Assembly: GCF_029433295.1 (NCBI RefSeq)
Contig: NZ_JAQTHV010000002.1
Location: 62,001 to 126,000 of the forward strand
Source of the DNA: Bifidobacterium sp. ESL0784
GTDB taxonomy: Bacteria > Actinomycetota > Actinomycetes > Actinomycetales > Bifidobacteriaceae
Reading direction: 5' to 3'
Length of the DNA: 64,000 bases
Below are positions 35,044-45,300 of the stretch, piece by piece. The notes beneath the pieces were generated by a model. It was not told where the DNA came from. It was given only the letters and a program-made list of their open reading frames with translations, and searched no databases. Within the stretch, counting starts at the first letter, position 1; every line of letters starts with the position of its first letter. The translations under genes were made by a program, and so were the position numbers.

Positions 35044-35185
35044 CGTCAATCCCTACCTTCATGTTTTGATGTCTTGAAATATCCTATGAATATCGTACCC
35101 CGAAACCGCATGCCGAAAACTGGAATGTTGTCCTTTCAGCCATATTCCGGGCAAACTTGATTCTGTTACGGATGATTTCTATCGA

Positions 35186-36541
35186 TTATGAATTATGTTT
35201 GCGCGCCAGGAACCAGCCCAATACAGCAAGAGGAACGGCAGCGAACGTCGTGGCTATGGGCAGCAACAGACCGACGTGGGGGCTCGAGACATCGAGCACC
35301 ATGCCGGCCAGCGACGAACCGAAGGACGTGCCGACCGAACCGGCAGTGGTGACCCACGAAAGGCCTTCGGTGAGGCTGCTGGGCGGCACGATGTCTTTGA
35401 CGATAAGATTGCCAGTTGCGAAAAGCGGCGAAACAAACAGGCCAGAGAGGACCGAGGCGATTGCCAGCAAAATGAGGTTGTCCATCGCCAATCGGCAGAA
35501 GACGTATCCAAAGGTGAGCAGGGTGAGGAAAACCACCATGTGCTGCCAGTTGGAGCCTTTGGGCTTCTTCGAGCCGAAAACGAACGCGCCGATGCAGGAG
35601 CCGACGGCAAACATCGCCAGCTGCAAGCCGAGCAGCTGCTCGCGTCCGATGGCCTTCATCATCGCGGTGACGGAAACGTCGAACTCGTTGAAGCTCATGT
35701 TGAAGACGACGAACACGACCAGAAGCGGAATGATGCCGGCGTAAAGCAGTACACTTTTCGGCTTGGCCGCATGCGTATGCAGCTGGTGAAGGCTCACTCC
35801 ATCCTCGTCAAGCCGGTGGCCTTGTGTACCGCCAAGGTTCTCGCTCGCCGCTTTCACATCCTCATCCGCAGAGGACGCAGCAACGACCGACACGGTTTCG
35901 ATGACGGGGGGCTGGGTGTCCTTCAGGGAGAAAAAGACCGATCCGCCGACGGCACAGGCAAGGGTCGGCACGAACAGCTGTGAGACGGGGCTCACCGAAG
36001 TCGCCAAGAACGCGGCGAGGATCGGCCCCAAGATGAAGACCATCTCGTCGATGCCTGCCTCGAGCGCATAGGCAGTGTCGAGCAGATCGGCATCCTTGGG
36101 GTCACGCAGCGCGTAGGCCCAACGGGTGCGTACCAAGGCCCCGAACGAGAACTGCGTCAAACCCATCAAAATCGCCAGAATGAAAAGAATCGGGATAGAG
36201 ACGCGGGCCCAAGCGGCAATGGCGAAAACCAGCATGAACACCACGGAAAGCCCCAAAGCAATCCAGCCGACCTTATGCTGGCCGAATCGGTCGAAAAGAC
36301 GGGCGTAAAGCGGCGTAACGGCAGCGACGGCAAGAATATAGACGGCGCTCATCGTGCCGGCGACCGTCCAGTTGTTGTACATATGGTTCAGCGCCAGCAC
36401 GATTCCCAGACTCATCATCGAAATCGGAAGCCTCGCCACCGCCCCGGAAATACAGAACGCCTTGGCACCGGGTATCGCGAAAAGCCGCCCGTACGGCGAC
36501 CCGTGACGCTGGTTCGACACACTACGACCTGTATTGCTCAC
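35186..36541 (-). CDS. MFS transporter
   Basis: This 451-residue protein shows about twelve hydrophobic segments and an MFS loop-2/3 motif (LFDRFGQHKVG). The central cytoplasmic loop (about 215-265) is acidic and Ser/Ala-rich. It is most like putative exporters of the major facilitator superfamily. The substrate is unknown. It stands alone between dapB and the acetyltransferase. Confidence 0.85.
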   Translation of the reverse strand: MSNTGRSVSNQRHGSPYGRLFAIPGAKAFCISGAVARLPISMMSLGIVLALNHMYNNWTVAGTMSAVYILAVAAVTPLYARLFDRFGQHKVGWIALGLSVVFMLVFAIAAWARVSIPILFILAILMGLTQFSFGALVRTRWAYALRDPKDADLLDTAYALEAGIDEMVFILGPILAAFLATSVSPVSQLFVPTLACAVGGSVFFSLKDTQPPVIETVSVVAASSADEDVKAASENLGGTQGHRLDEDGVSLHQLHTHAAKPKSVLLYAGIIPLLVVFVVFNMSFNEFDVSVTAMMKAIGREQLLGLQLAMFAVGSCIGAFVFGSKKPKGSNWQHMVVFLTLLTFGYVFCRLAMDNLILLAIASVLSGLFVSPLFATGNLIVKDIVPPSSLTEGLSWVTTAGSVGTSFGSSLAGMVLDVSSPHVGLLLPIATTFAAVPLAVLGWFLARKHNS

Positions 36542-36872
36542 TGCCTACCAATCCTTCCCAATACGTTTTTCGGCGACACTCACAGCATCAAAATCGCGGT
36601 TTCCGAGGCCGAAACACCAAATCACCAAAGCGGATGCCAACCACATAATTCGATACTTTTGATGTATATATCCAGTCTATCCAATCGGCTCGGACGAAAA
36701 GCCTGCAGCGTAACCTTAGGGTTCCGGACAAAATAGAATCATGGAATAGCACACCAAATATACGAAAAGCGGCACTAGGCCGCCTTCCGAAATCCGGTGA
36801 ATGCAAACGATGCCCGGTGACGGACATCATTGACATTACGCCAACGATACTTTCATACCGTTCTCTTACTTA
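36542..36872. other. Gap between the MFS and GNAT genes
   Basis: This 331-bp stretch must hold the MFS promoter. A small hairpin on the minus strand (GCGGC 36769-36773 with GCCGC 36779-36783, followed by TTTTCG) could end the GNAT transcript, but it is weak and about 90 bp past the stop. I see no small gene or RNA signature. Confidence 0.4.
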
Positions 36873-37574
36873 TCATTCCGATACGGTTTTCGTCACCTTA
36901 TCGGGAACGCCGGCGTAGATGAACATTTTTTCAGGGGCCGTCTGCGGATCGCGGCCGTCATCCGGGTGACGCTGCTCTTCACGCTCGGCGATGCGCTCCA
37001 TGCCATGACGATCATAGAAACTGACATCGCAATCCGAGTCGGTATGCAGATAGAACATCGGCGCATGCGAGCGCTCGAAATACTCCATCGTCCGGCTCCA
37101 CAGCGCGCCTCCGACGCCCTGGCCGCGGGCGGCGCGAGCGACCAGGAAAAGCTCGACCTCGGCCGGAGCCTTGTCGTTGATGCTGGTCTGGCGCTCCATG
37201 CGTCGTTCGATCTCGAAACCAAGCTCCAAATCCACGAGCGCCTTATGCCCGGCGGGAGTGGAGTTGAGCCGTTCGTCGATTTTTGCCATTTCCTTGAACG
37301 TATTGCCGAACATGACCGGCTGGCCGGCGACTCGTGAAAGAACGACCCCCATGAACTCGCCGTTTTTGTGTGCGATCTCACCGCGGGTTGCAGGCTCAAT
37401 GTAGTGCAAGACGAAATGATAGGAAAGCAACATCGAAAGCTTTTTGTCGTTGCCGATGGACGTGTAATGGCCCCAAGTCTCATCGAACTGGCGGGTGATG
37501 GCCTCAACATCGCTCCAGATCATCGGGGAATAGACCACTCCGATTCCGGCATCACCGTTCGCAACATTCTCCAT
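36873..37574 (-). CDS. GNAT-family N-acetyltransferase
   Basis: This protein of about 233 residues has the GNAT core: LFLVARAARGQGVGGALWSR is the acetyl-CoA pyrophosphate loop (R/Q-x-x-G-x-G/A), followed by the beta-5 region MFYLHTDSDCDVSFYDRHGM. The start at 37574 is favoured by GGAGGG ten bases upstream; an ATG at 37592 is the alternative. It should acetylate a small molecule or protein amine; the substrate is unknown. No operon partner is evident. Confidence 0.85.
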   Translation of the reverse strand: MENVANGDAGIGVVYSPMIWSDVEAITRQFDETWGHYTSIGNDKKLSMLLSYHFVLHYIEPATRGEIAHKNGEFMGVVLSRVAGQPVMFGNTFKEMAKIDERLNSTPAGHKALVDLELGFEIERRMERQTSINDKAPAEVELFLVARAARGQGVGGALWSRTMEYFERSHAPMFYLHTDSDCDVSFYDRHGMERIAEREEQRHPDDGRDPQTAPEKMFIYAGVPDKVTKTVSE

Positions 37575-37813
37575 GTGTTCGTTTCCCTCCATAGTTCCTA
37601 CGCCCTGCCTCCGTCGGCCCCTACCGACACAAGATCCGCTTTGCAGCCAAAACCCTCAAAAGAGCCAAGTAGAAAAAATCAAAGCCACTACATCATACCC
37701 ATATGCCGTTACGCTACGAGCCATACCCGCAGTATCGGTGTCTTTGGAAGCCTGCCAAGCGAGAGCCACCACACAATATAGCACCAAGAGGCATATATCC
37801 CGGGTGTCAACGC

Positions 37814-40800
37814 CTAATCTTCGTCGCTGCACAACGGTATTCCGGCGTTCAGCTCCTTCAGGATCTCGAGCGCGGATTTGGGCTCGGCAGGTATCTCGCG
37901 CCTATCATCACGAGCCTCGCTCACATAATACAATGTGGCGTCTATGCTGTTCAGCGCAACGTTCTTCATCCGGGCAAACATCAGCCGGTACATGTCGAGC
38001 TGGGCCAGTTTTCGGTCGATGCCCTCCTGCTTACCGGGCTTTTTGCCGGTCTTCCAATCCACTATGGTGAAACGCTTCGCCGGGTCATTTTCATCCAGCC
38101 CGCCATAGAAAACCGCGTCAAGCTTGCCGTTGACAATGCGGTCGCCGAGTTCGGGAATGGCGACGACGATCTGCTCTTCGGCGGCATATGGGCGCCGGGC
38201 CGCCCAACGCCCGTCGACCAGCCTGCGCTGCCAGGTCAGAATCTTACGGTCGGTGGCGGTTTGGTTGGCCTCCGGGTTCTGCTCGGAATACTCGAGGCCA
38301 GCGATCAGCGAGGCCCGGGTCTCAGACTGATTACCGCCGGCTACAGCTGAAATGCCATCATCTGCCGGCATATCGGCAACCCCATCGACGCCAAACGCAT
38401 TGACGAAACGCTCTGCCCAAGCATGGAAACGGGTGCCGGCCTGCGCGGCGGGCGAGGCCACACGAGGAACGGGACGAATGAGGGCACGCCAATAATTCTG
38501 GCTTTCCCTCTTGCTCATATTGCCCGCGCTGGCCTGCAACGAGGTGACATTCTGACGCCTGCTGGCAAGAATACGTTCGCCGCGGCGACGGACCTCGATA
38601 TCAAGCGCGTTGATGCTTTCAGCCTGGGAACCCTTTTCGCGAGACCGATCAACGGGATTGTCAAACATAGCCTTACCGTAGCCGCCTTTGGCGGGGTCAC
38701 TGGCGATGCGTTGGTTGGAGGCACCGGCGTTGCGCTCTTGCACGATCTGCATCGATGGCATCAGATCCTCATCGGCCAACAGCATCTGTGTACGTTTGGC
38801 CAGCGACTGGCCTTCCGGCAGTTCGACGGCCATGCGATTCACGGCAAGCGAGACGGCATCAGTTTCGACCTGCGATCGGGGCTGGGATTCGTTGCCGTCC
38901 CTGGCCTCCCTCACTAGACAATCGTGCATCTGCCGGGTCAGCGTGGCCGAACGATGCAACCGCCCGGCCATCTCCTCGCTCATCGAGGCAGGCCATGGCA
39001 ACGGCTTGCCCTCCTGCATAACATCCTGATCAAGAGGTGTCTGCCAAGCCTCTTCGACAATGGCCCGTTCGTATTGGCCTGCCTGCGAACCGACGAAAAG
39101 ACCATCCGGTTTCGGCGCTCCCAAGTCCGACAACGTCGGGTGAACGGGCGGATTGGCTTCCGTAACGTTTTCGGTATCGGTATCGTTGTCTGACGCAACC
39201 GCGGAATGAACACTTTGCGACGTTTCTTCGCCATCCGCGGTTTTCATATCGAGCACGTTGTCACTGCCATCATCGCAAGGTTGTGTATCCACTTCGAGTA
39301 CGACCGCATCATCACGATAGACCAACGCATCATGGACCTCGGTGAAGAAATTCGACGGCTTGGATTCGTGGCCGGTACCTGCGGCCTCCGGATCGCGGGA
39401 AAGCTCGGCGTGGCGGCTGTAGGTCATCAGCACCTCTTCACGGGCACGGGTCAAGGCGACGTAGGCGAGCCGACGTTCGTCGGCATGAAGCCTGCGGCCG
39501 TATTCCTCTTGTTGCGACAGATACGTTGCGCCATCGCCGGCAGCCGGAGAGTCCACTTCCCCATCAAGCGTATTACAATCAGCGCTCTCCATAGCGTCGA
39601 AAGCGCGCATCAGCCCTTCAGACTCATTGCCCATGATCTCCACGTTGGAGAGTTTCCGCAAGGCTGCAAGCGGATCGTCGCCGACCCCTGCATCATGCGG
39701 GAACCGAGGCAGGATATCGGCATCGGCGCGTACCGGCACGGGCACGGCGGCGGGATTATCCAACCAGGTGTTGGCGGTCTCATGATATTGCGGCGACTGC
39801 CAGACCCCGTCTTTCAAACCGCCGATATGCTCATCGTCCAAATCCACCTTGAGCCTGTCGCCCTGATTAGAAGGGAAACTCGTGGCCTTCATGCCGACGA
39901 TGGCGACGGAATCCCATTCAAGGCCCTTGGCCTGATGGATGGTCATCAGTACCACGTCGACCGGATCGTTGGGGACCGCTGCCGTATCGTCGGGAATGCT
40001 GCTCAGCGAATCCACCCAGGAAACGAACCCGCGCAACGTGGGCGTGGCGCCTTCCGTGATTTCCTGGGTATAGGTATTGACCAAATTCACCAAAGCGTTC
40101 ATCGACGAGCGTGCCAACGACGGTTCGACCGGCCTGTCGGATTCCTGCAACGCCCGGGCCACGACCGTGTCGATATCGAGGTCGAGCGCCTCAACCGCAG
40201 TCTCGATGATTTCGGTGAGCGAATGGTTGATGATGGCATTGACCTGCCGCAGGACCCGCGAGGCATGGCGGATGGCCTTAAGCCCGGAAGCAGAGAACAG
40301 CGAGGCGATGCGAGGGGAATCAAGCGAGGATTCAAGCTTGTTATCCATCAGAAGATCAGCGAGGAAAATCATGTTGGGCACCTGGTCACGATGCTCGGCA
40401 ACCAGTTTTGCCTGCTCGCCCGGCTTGGCATCACCCGGCACCAGACCGGCCTCAACCAACGCGCGGAAACGGTATTCGTCATTGCGACGACCGGCAAGCT
40501 TGGCCAAAGCACTCAAGTCATGGCTGCCCAGGCCGAAACGGGGCGTGGCCAAAAGCCGCATCAGGTCTCCGGAGTCTGTATGGTCGGCGACAACGTGGAG
40601 CAAGGCCAGCACGTCACGGATTTCCGGGCGGTCCAGCAGCGCCGAATATCCGACGGTCAGCGTCGTCAACCCCGCTTTGCGCAGTCCTTCGGCGAATTGT
40701 GGCATATTCTGCTTACCACGGAACAGGACGGCGACATGTGGGCGAACGTCCTTCTGAGACGGGTCGGTTGGCGTATGCCGGGCGATGGAGGTCTTGGCAA

Positions 40801-42397
40801 ACCGCGCAACGGCATCGATTTCCTGACCAAGCGTGTCGAAACCGAGCACACCCAGCGTACCCTCTTTGGCATCGTCAATCGTGGTCAGCGCCGGTACCGG
40901 CACCTCGCGCATCGGCGAACTCGAGGGGATGCGGTCCGGGATGCGCAAGGGCTGGGTCAGATCGTTGGCCGCTTCGAGCACCACTCGCGAATTGCGCCGG
41001 GTGACGCTTAGGGAATACGGTCTGGCAGTCTCGTCCATGCCGAAATTACGCTGAAACATGCGGAAGGCACCGGGGCTCGCACCTCGCCAGGCATAGATGG
41101 ACTGAAAGGGGTCGCCCACGGCATTGACCGCGGAACGTTCCGATTCCGCTTTCCGGCCTTGAGAGCGGACCGACGAAAGACTTTTTGGAGCGCCGGAAAC
41201 GCTCACTGTTTCCAGCTGAGAATGATCAGGATGGAACAGAGCGGCAATCAGCGCGGCCTGAGTGGTGGACGTATCCTGATATTCGTCGAGCAGAACGTGC
41301 GTATAGCGATGTCGGAGGCGCTCCCCGATTGACGGGAAACGGGTGATCAGCGCGTACGCGGCCACCGTGAAATCGTTGAATTCCGCCATATTGAGCTGCC
41401 GCTTGCGTTCGTGGTAACGCTCGACCAAAGTCAGCAGAATCTCACGCTGCCTGGCGATATCGCGCAAGCCTGCACTGCGATAGACGGCCAGTTGGTGGTA
41501 TTTCGTACGATACTGCGCGATACGATCCGCAAATTGCTCGTCCGTATCCTTTTTCCTGCGCTTCGGCGGTTTACCGGTTTTCGGCTCGTCCTCGGGAACG
41601 GTCTCGTCGCCGATGGCCGTATCCATCTGCGCGATGAACGCCTGGTCCCACTCGCGGATTCGGGCAATGGCCTCGGGAACGCTGGCGCAATGCTCACCGA
41701 TCATCGAGCCGATGATGGCGTTGGAGAGATCCAGCATTTTGGTGACGATATCAGAAAAACCGCCAAAACCCTTACCACGCAGGATATCCATGTTCTCGTC
41801 GATGACGGTGACGGCCAGCTGGTGGGCCCCGGCCTCGCTCATCGGCTGGGTGTTCTGGTCGAAGCCGACCAAAAGGCCGTACTGGCGCACGATGGATTGG
41901 AAGAAGGCATCGTAGGTGGAGACCTGCGGCTTGAGGAAAACGTTGGCGCGATGCGGATTGCCGGCAACGTTTACATCGGTTTCGTTCATCCGGGTATTTT
42001 CGGCCACAGCGCTTGACACGCGACCCAGCAGTTCGGAGGCGGCCTTTCGAGTAAAGGTCAGACCGAGAATTTTCTCGGGCGGCACACCGACCTTGATGAG
42101 GTTGATGATGCGACGGGTCATGGTGTAGGTCTTGCCAGACCCCGCACCGGCGACCACAAGCACATCATCGCCTTGAGGCGCATTGATGACCGCCGCCTGC
42201 TCGGGGCTATCAGTATTGGTGGTATTGGTACCATTCACAGCTTTTGCGGCAATGCCAGCGTTGCCGGCATTACTGGCATTGCGAGCTTCAGCAGATTCAT
42301 GACTTGCGTTGCCGCGGTTATTACTATCAGATATATTCATGCCGACATATACGCCGTCGATGTCATTGAAGCGGCTTAATTTCTCGTCTCTAGCCAT
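37814..42397 (-). CDS. adnB: AdnB-like helicase-nuclease subunit
   Basis: This 1527-residue protein combines a UvrD/PcrA-type SF1 helicase with a C-terminal RecB-like nuclease. Walker A AGAGSGKT and the canonical Walker B LLDEYQDTS are intact, and HQAKGLEWDSV and YVALTRAREEV mark motifs V-VI. The nuclease has AGTRFHAW and IVDWKTGKK (DxK). A long, poorly conserved acidic insert separates the two. It begins two bases after the partner gene ends, so both subunits are made together. The pair fits the actinobacterial AdnAB complex, which resects double-strand breaks for recombination and replaces RecBCD. The intact DEYQD fits AdnB, the leading motor. Confidence 0.85.
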   Translation of the reverse strand: MARDEKLSRFNDIDGVYVGMNISDSNNRGNASHESAEARNASNAGNAGIAAKAVNGTNTTNTDSPEQAAVINAPQGDDVLVVAGAGSGKTYTMTRRIINLIKVGVPPEKILGLTFTRKAASELLGRVSSAVAENTRMNETDVNVAGNPHRANVFLKPQVSTYDAFFQSIVRQYGLLVGFDQNTQPMSEAGAHQLAVTVIDENMDILRGKGFGGFSDIVTKMLDLSNAIIGSMIGEHCASVPEAIARIREWDQAFIAQMDTAIGDETVPEDEPKTGKPPKRRKKDTDEQFADRIAQYRTKYHQLAVYRSAGLRDIARQREILLTLVERYHERKRQLNMAEFNDFTVAAYALITRFPSIGERLRHRYTHVLLDEYQDTSTTQAALIAALFHPDHSQLETVSVSGAPKSLSSVRSQGRKAESERSAVNAVGDPFQSIYAWRGASPGAFRMFQRNFGMDETARPYSLSVTRRNSRVVLEAANDLTQPLRIPDRIPSSSPMREVPVPALTTIDDAKEGTLGVLGFDTLGQEIDAVARFAKTSIARHTPTDPSQKDVRPHVAVLFRGKQNMPQFAEGLRKAGLTTLTVGYSALLDRPEIRDVLALLHVVADHTDSGDLMRLLATPRFGLGSHDLSALAKLAGRRNDEYRFRALVEAGLVPGDAKPGEQAKLVAEHRDQVPNMIFLADLLMDNKLESSLDSPRIASLFSASGLKAIRHASRVLRQVNAIINHSLTEIIETAVEALDLDIDTVVARALQESDRPVEPSLARSSMNALVNLVNTYTQEITEGATPTLRGFVSWVDSLSSIPDDTAAVPNDPVDVVLMTIHQAKGLEWDSVAIVGMKATSFPSNQGDRLKVDLDDEHIGGLKDGVWQSPQYHETANTWLDNPAAVPVPVRADADILPRFPHDAGVGDDPLAALRKLSNVEIMGNESEGLMRAFDAMESADCNTLDGEVDSPAAGDGATYLSQQEEYGRRLHADERRLAYVALTRAREEVLMTYSRHAELSRDPEAAGTGHESKPSNFFTEVHDALVYRDDAVVLEVDTQPCDDGSDNVLDMKTADGEETSQSVHSAVASDNDTDTENVTEANPPVHPTLSDLGAPKPDGLFVGSQAGQYERAIVEEAWQTPLDQDVMQEGKPLPWPASMSEEMAGRLHRSATLTRQMHDCLVREARDGNESQPRSQVETDAVSLAVNRMAVELPEGQSLAKRTQMLLADEDLMPSMQIVQERNAGASNQRIASDPAKGGYGKAMFDNPVDRSREKGSQAESINALDIEVRRRGERILASRRQNVTSLQASAGNMSKRESQNYWRALIRPVPRVASPAAQAGTRFHAWAERFVNAFGVDGVADMPADDGISAVAGGNQSETRASLIAGLEYSEQNPEANQTATDRKILTWQRRLVDGRWAARRPYAAEEQIVVAIPELGDRIVNGKLDAVFYGGLDENDPAKRFTIVDWKTGKKPGKQEGIDRKLAQLDMYRLMFARMKNVALNSIDATLYYVSEARDDRREIPAEPKSALEILKELNAGIPLCSDED

Positions 42398-42399
42398 CT

Positions 42400-45300
42400 T
42401 TAGCCTCTCCTCACTTCGTAGACCGTGTCCACCTCACCGGCGCAGGCCGGGCACACTGTTTTCATGTTGCACCAAGCCACATGGTCAGGTTGCGGACGGG
42501 CAACCAGAACGCTGGAACGCGAAGCTGCGGCGGCGTAGAAGATGCGCGAGATCATGGTCAGCGCCCAAACCGCCTGGGTGCCACGCAACGACAAGAACTG
42601 CTCCCAGGCATGCGCGCTCACACCTTCCGGGGCATCTGCGAGCAGGTCTGGCAAATCCGCCAGCTTTTGCAAATCAGAGTAATGGCTGCGCTTGATGAAA
42701 CCGGTGCTGTTCAGAGTTCCCGCATGGAAAAGCGGCGGCTGGAACAGCGTTTCAGCGGCTCCGTAGCTTTGCGCGGGAGCGGTGGCCAGATCGACATCGA
42801 ACAGGGCGCTCTGGGTGATTTCTGGCATGGCCTTGAGCGCTTCAACGCCACGCAATCCGGCATTGGGCAAAACAGCCGAAGTCCCGTTTCCGTCGGTTTT
42901 CTGCGAATGATTCGCCTCAGGGAACGCCAGGCCGAGCTGATAGCAGACCAACTGCAGGTCGTTGAACATCTGTTTGCCGTCGTGCTTATGCCCGGTTTTC
43001 CAATCGATCAGGCGCACGTGCGTTTTGCCATCCCCCAAATCTCGCCATTCCATGCGGTCGATGCGTCCGGTCAGACGTATCTGTAAGTCAGGGCTCATGC
43101 CCTCGGGCCAGCCGCCGTTGAGCAGCCCCATGATGCTGGCAAGATCGTTGGCATCGATCGGATCGATGCCGTCGATGGCGTTATAGGCCGCACGAATATC
43201 GTCAAAGCCGAACCGTGCGGCGAACTCATACTCGCTATCCGCATGCCGCAAACGGCCCACAGCGAAGTTCTTAAGATTTCCGTATGGATAATCCGTATCG
43301 TTCGAGGTCACGAAATAGGTGGCGATATCGGTGAGCGTCTGCTCGGCGCCTTCGTCCTTGCTTTCGGCACGATACCGCTGCTCGGGGTCGTCGATGGCGT
43401 TAAGGTCATCAGCAAGCCCGTGGTACATATCCATCATGCGTGTCGTAATCGCTTTGATACGGCCATCTTCAGAGCTGTCCGCCATGAAATCGGGGGCGTC
43501 AAGGCCGGCCTCGTTGGCAAGCTGAGCCACCTTGTGTATCAACGTTCCGAAACTGGTGGCAGCATTGGATGGGCGGGGGCCGGCAAATTGACTTTCCAAC
43601 ATCCAGCAGACCGGGCATGCCCAGATCCTGTCGACCTGCGAGGGCGAAAGCGTGACCGTTGAGGCCGAGGACGATGACTTTTCAGCGTTTAAAACGTCCT
43701 GCGGGTTTTGCACAACCGACACAGAGACGGGTTCGTTGGCTCCATCACGATGTGATAATTCCATTCTGTTTGCATTTCGTGCGACTTTGGATTGTGCACT
43801 AACTTGGTCCTGCGTATCGAAGGTATACGGCCAACTATCGGGGTCGGCGGCTCCAAGTCCGGCATCGTCAAGCAGTGCCAACGTTGCGGCGGCATCACGG
43901 ACGCGAGCGGAAGATGCGATGTCAGGCGCGACAGCCAGTTGCGAGAAATCGGCCTTGACACCCACAACGCCAGCCGTGCCGGCATTCTTGTCAGCCTCAC
44001 GGCCGGCGACTTCATCGGTTTGTCCGGAAGCGCTTCCGGTGATATCAGCCTGATGCATCAGCTCGATGCGAGAGGCCGCCACCAACCCGCGCGGGTCGGT
44101 ATCAAGTCCGGCAAAACGGCCGGAATCCGCCAGTTGCGCATAATCCCGGGTTTCAAGGTCGGCGTCACGGACACGGTCGAAGCGTTCAGGCACGTAAGTA
44201 TAGAGAAAATCAGACGGCACGGTGTCATCGCTCAGCACAGCACTCAGACTCACCTGTTCGCTGGCCCTGCTCAGCGCCACCAGGAAGCTTTTCTGCTCGG
44301 CGGAAAGTACTTGGGCAAGTTCCGGGTCCCCTCCGGCTCCACCCGCCTCATGCTCGTCGCGCATACCCCCGTGCAAGACGATGTCGGCCAGGTTTTCTCC
44401 GCCGAACATGGTGTTGCGGGCGGCGAGATTCGGCCAAACGTCCTGTTGAACCCCGACGATGAACACGAAGCGCCAATGGCCGCCGGCGGATCCTGCGGGA
44501 GTGGTGAGCGTGACCGCCTGGTCGACGGGCGCGACCTTGGCCAGCGAATCGGCTTCAATGCGCATCGAACGCACGCTGGAAATGAAATCCTCGACGCTCT
44601 GCTTCGCGCCGGAACCCGAGGCATAGGCGAAAAGCCGCATCATCACGTCGAGCCTGTCGTTGGCGGCCCGGCCATCGGCGTTGTTCGCGAGCGCCTGAAC
44701 CTGCCAAATGTCGGCCACATGGCAGGCATCCCATGCCAAAGAAAGCGCATACTGCGGCTCGCGACTCGGCAAAGCGGACATCCCCTGCTCGACCTTGGCC
44801 ACCAAATCCCAGACATGGGCGAAGGCGCGAGAATAGGCGTCGTCACCCACCTTGCCGATCAATTGCAACACAGCTTCGACGTCATCAACAGAATCAGTTT
44901 CAGGTCCGGCAGAGCCAGTGTTAGCGTCAACGGAAATATCCGATTCCAGCTTGGCAGAGCCATCTGCAAAGTCGGTTTCCAACCCGGAACCATCGAATTC
45001 GAGCATGATATACATCGCATCCAAGCCGAAGGACATGTCTGCTTCATCCCGGTCAGAGGCACCTTCGACAAGGCTGTTATCCACTTCGACACCATTTGCC
45101 GGACGCTGCGCGACAACCCGCTCACGTAGCTGCTCCCAAGTGGCTTGCAAGCGCGGCAATTGCGCGGTGACATCCAAAGTATGCTCGTCTTCGTCGGCAC
45201 GTGTCGACGTGGCTTGACCGTTCATTTCGCCGTCGATCACTTGCGCCAATGAAGCGATGGCCTTCATCACCGATTCCACCGGTGCCAGACGCGCCGGCGA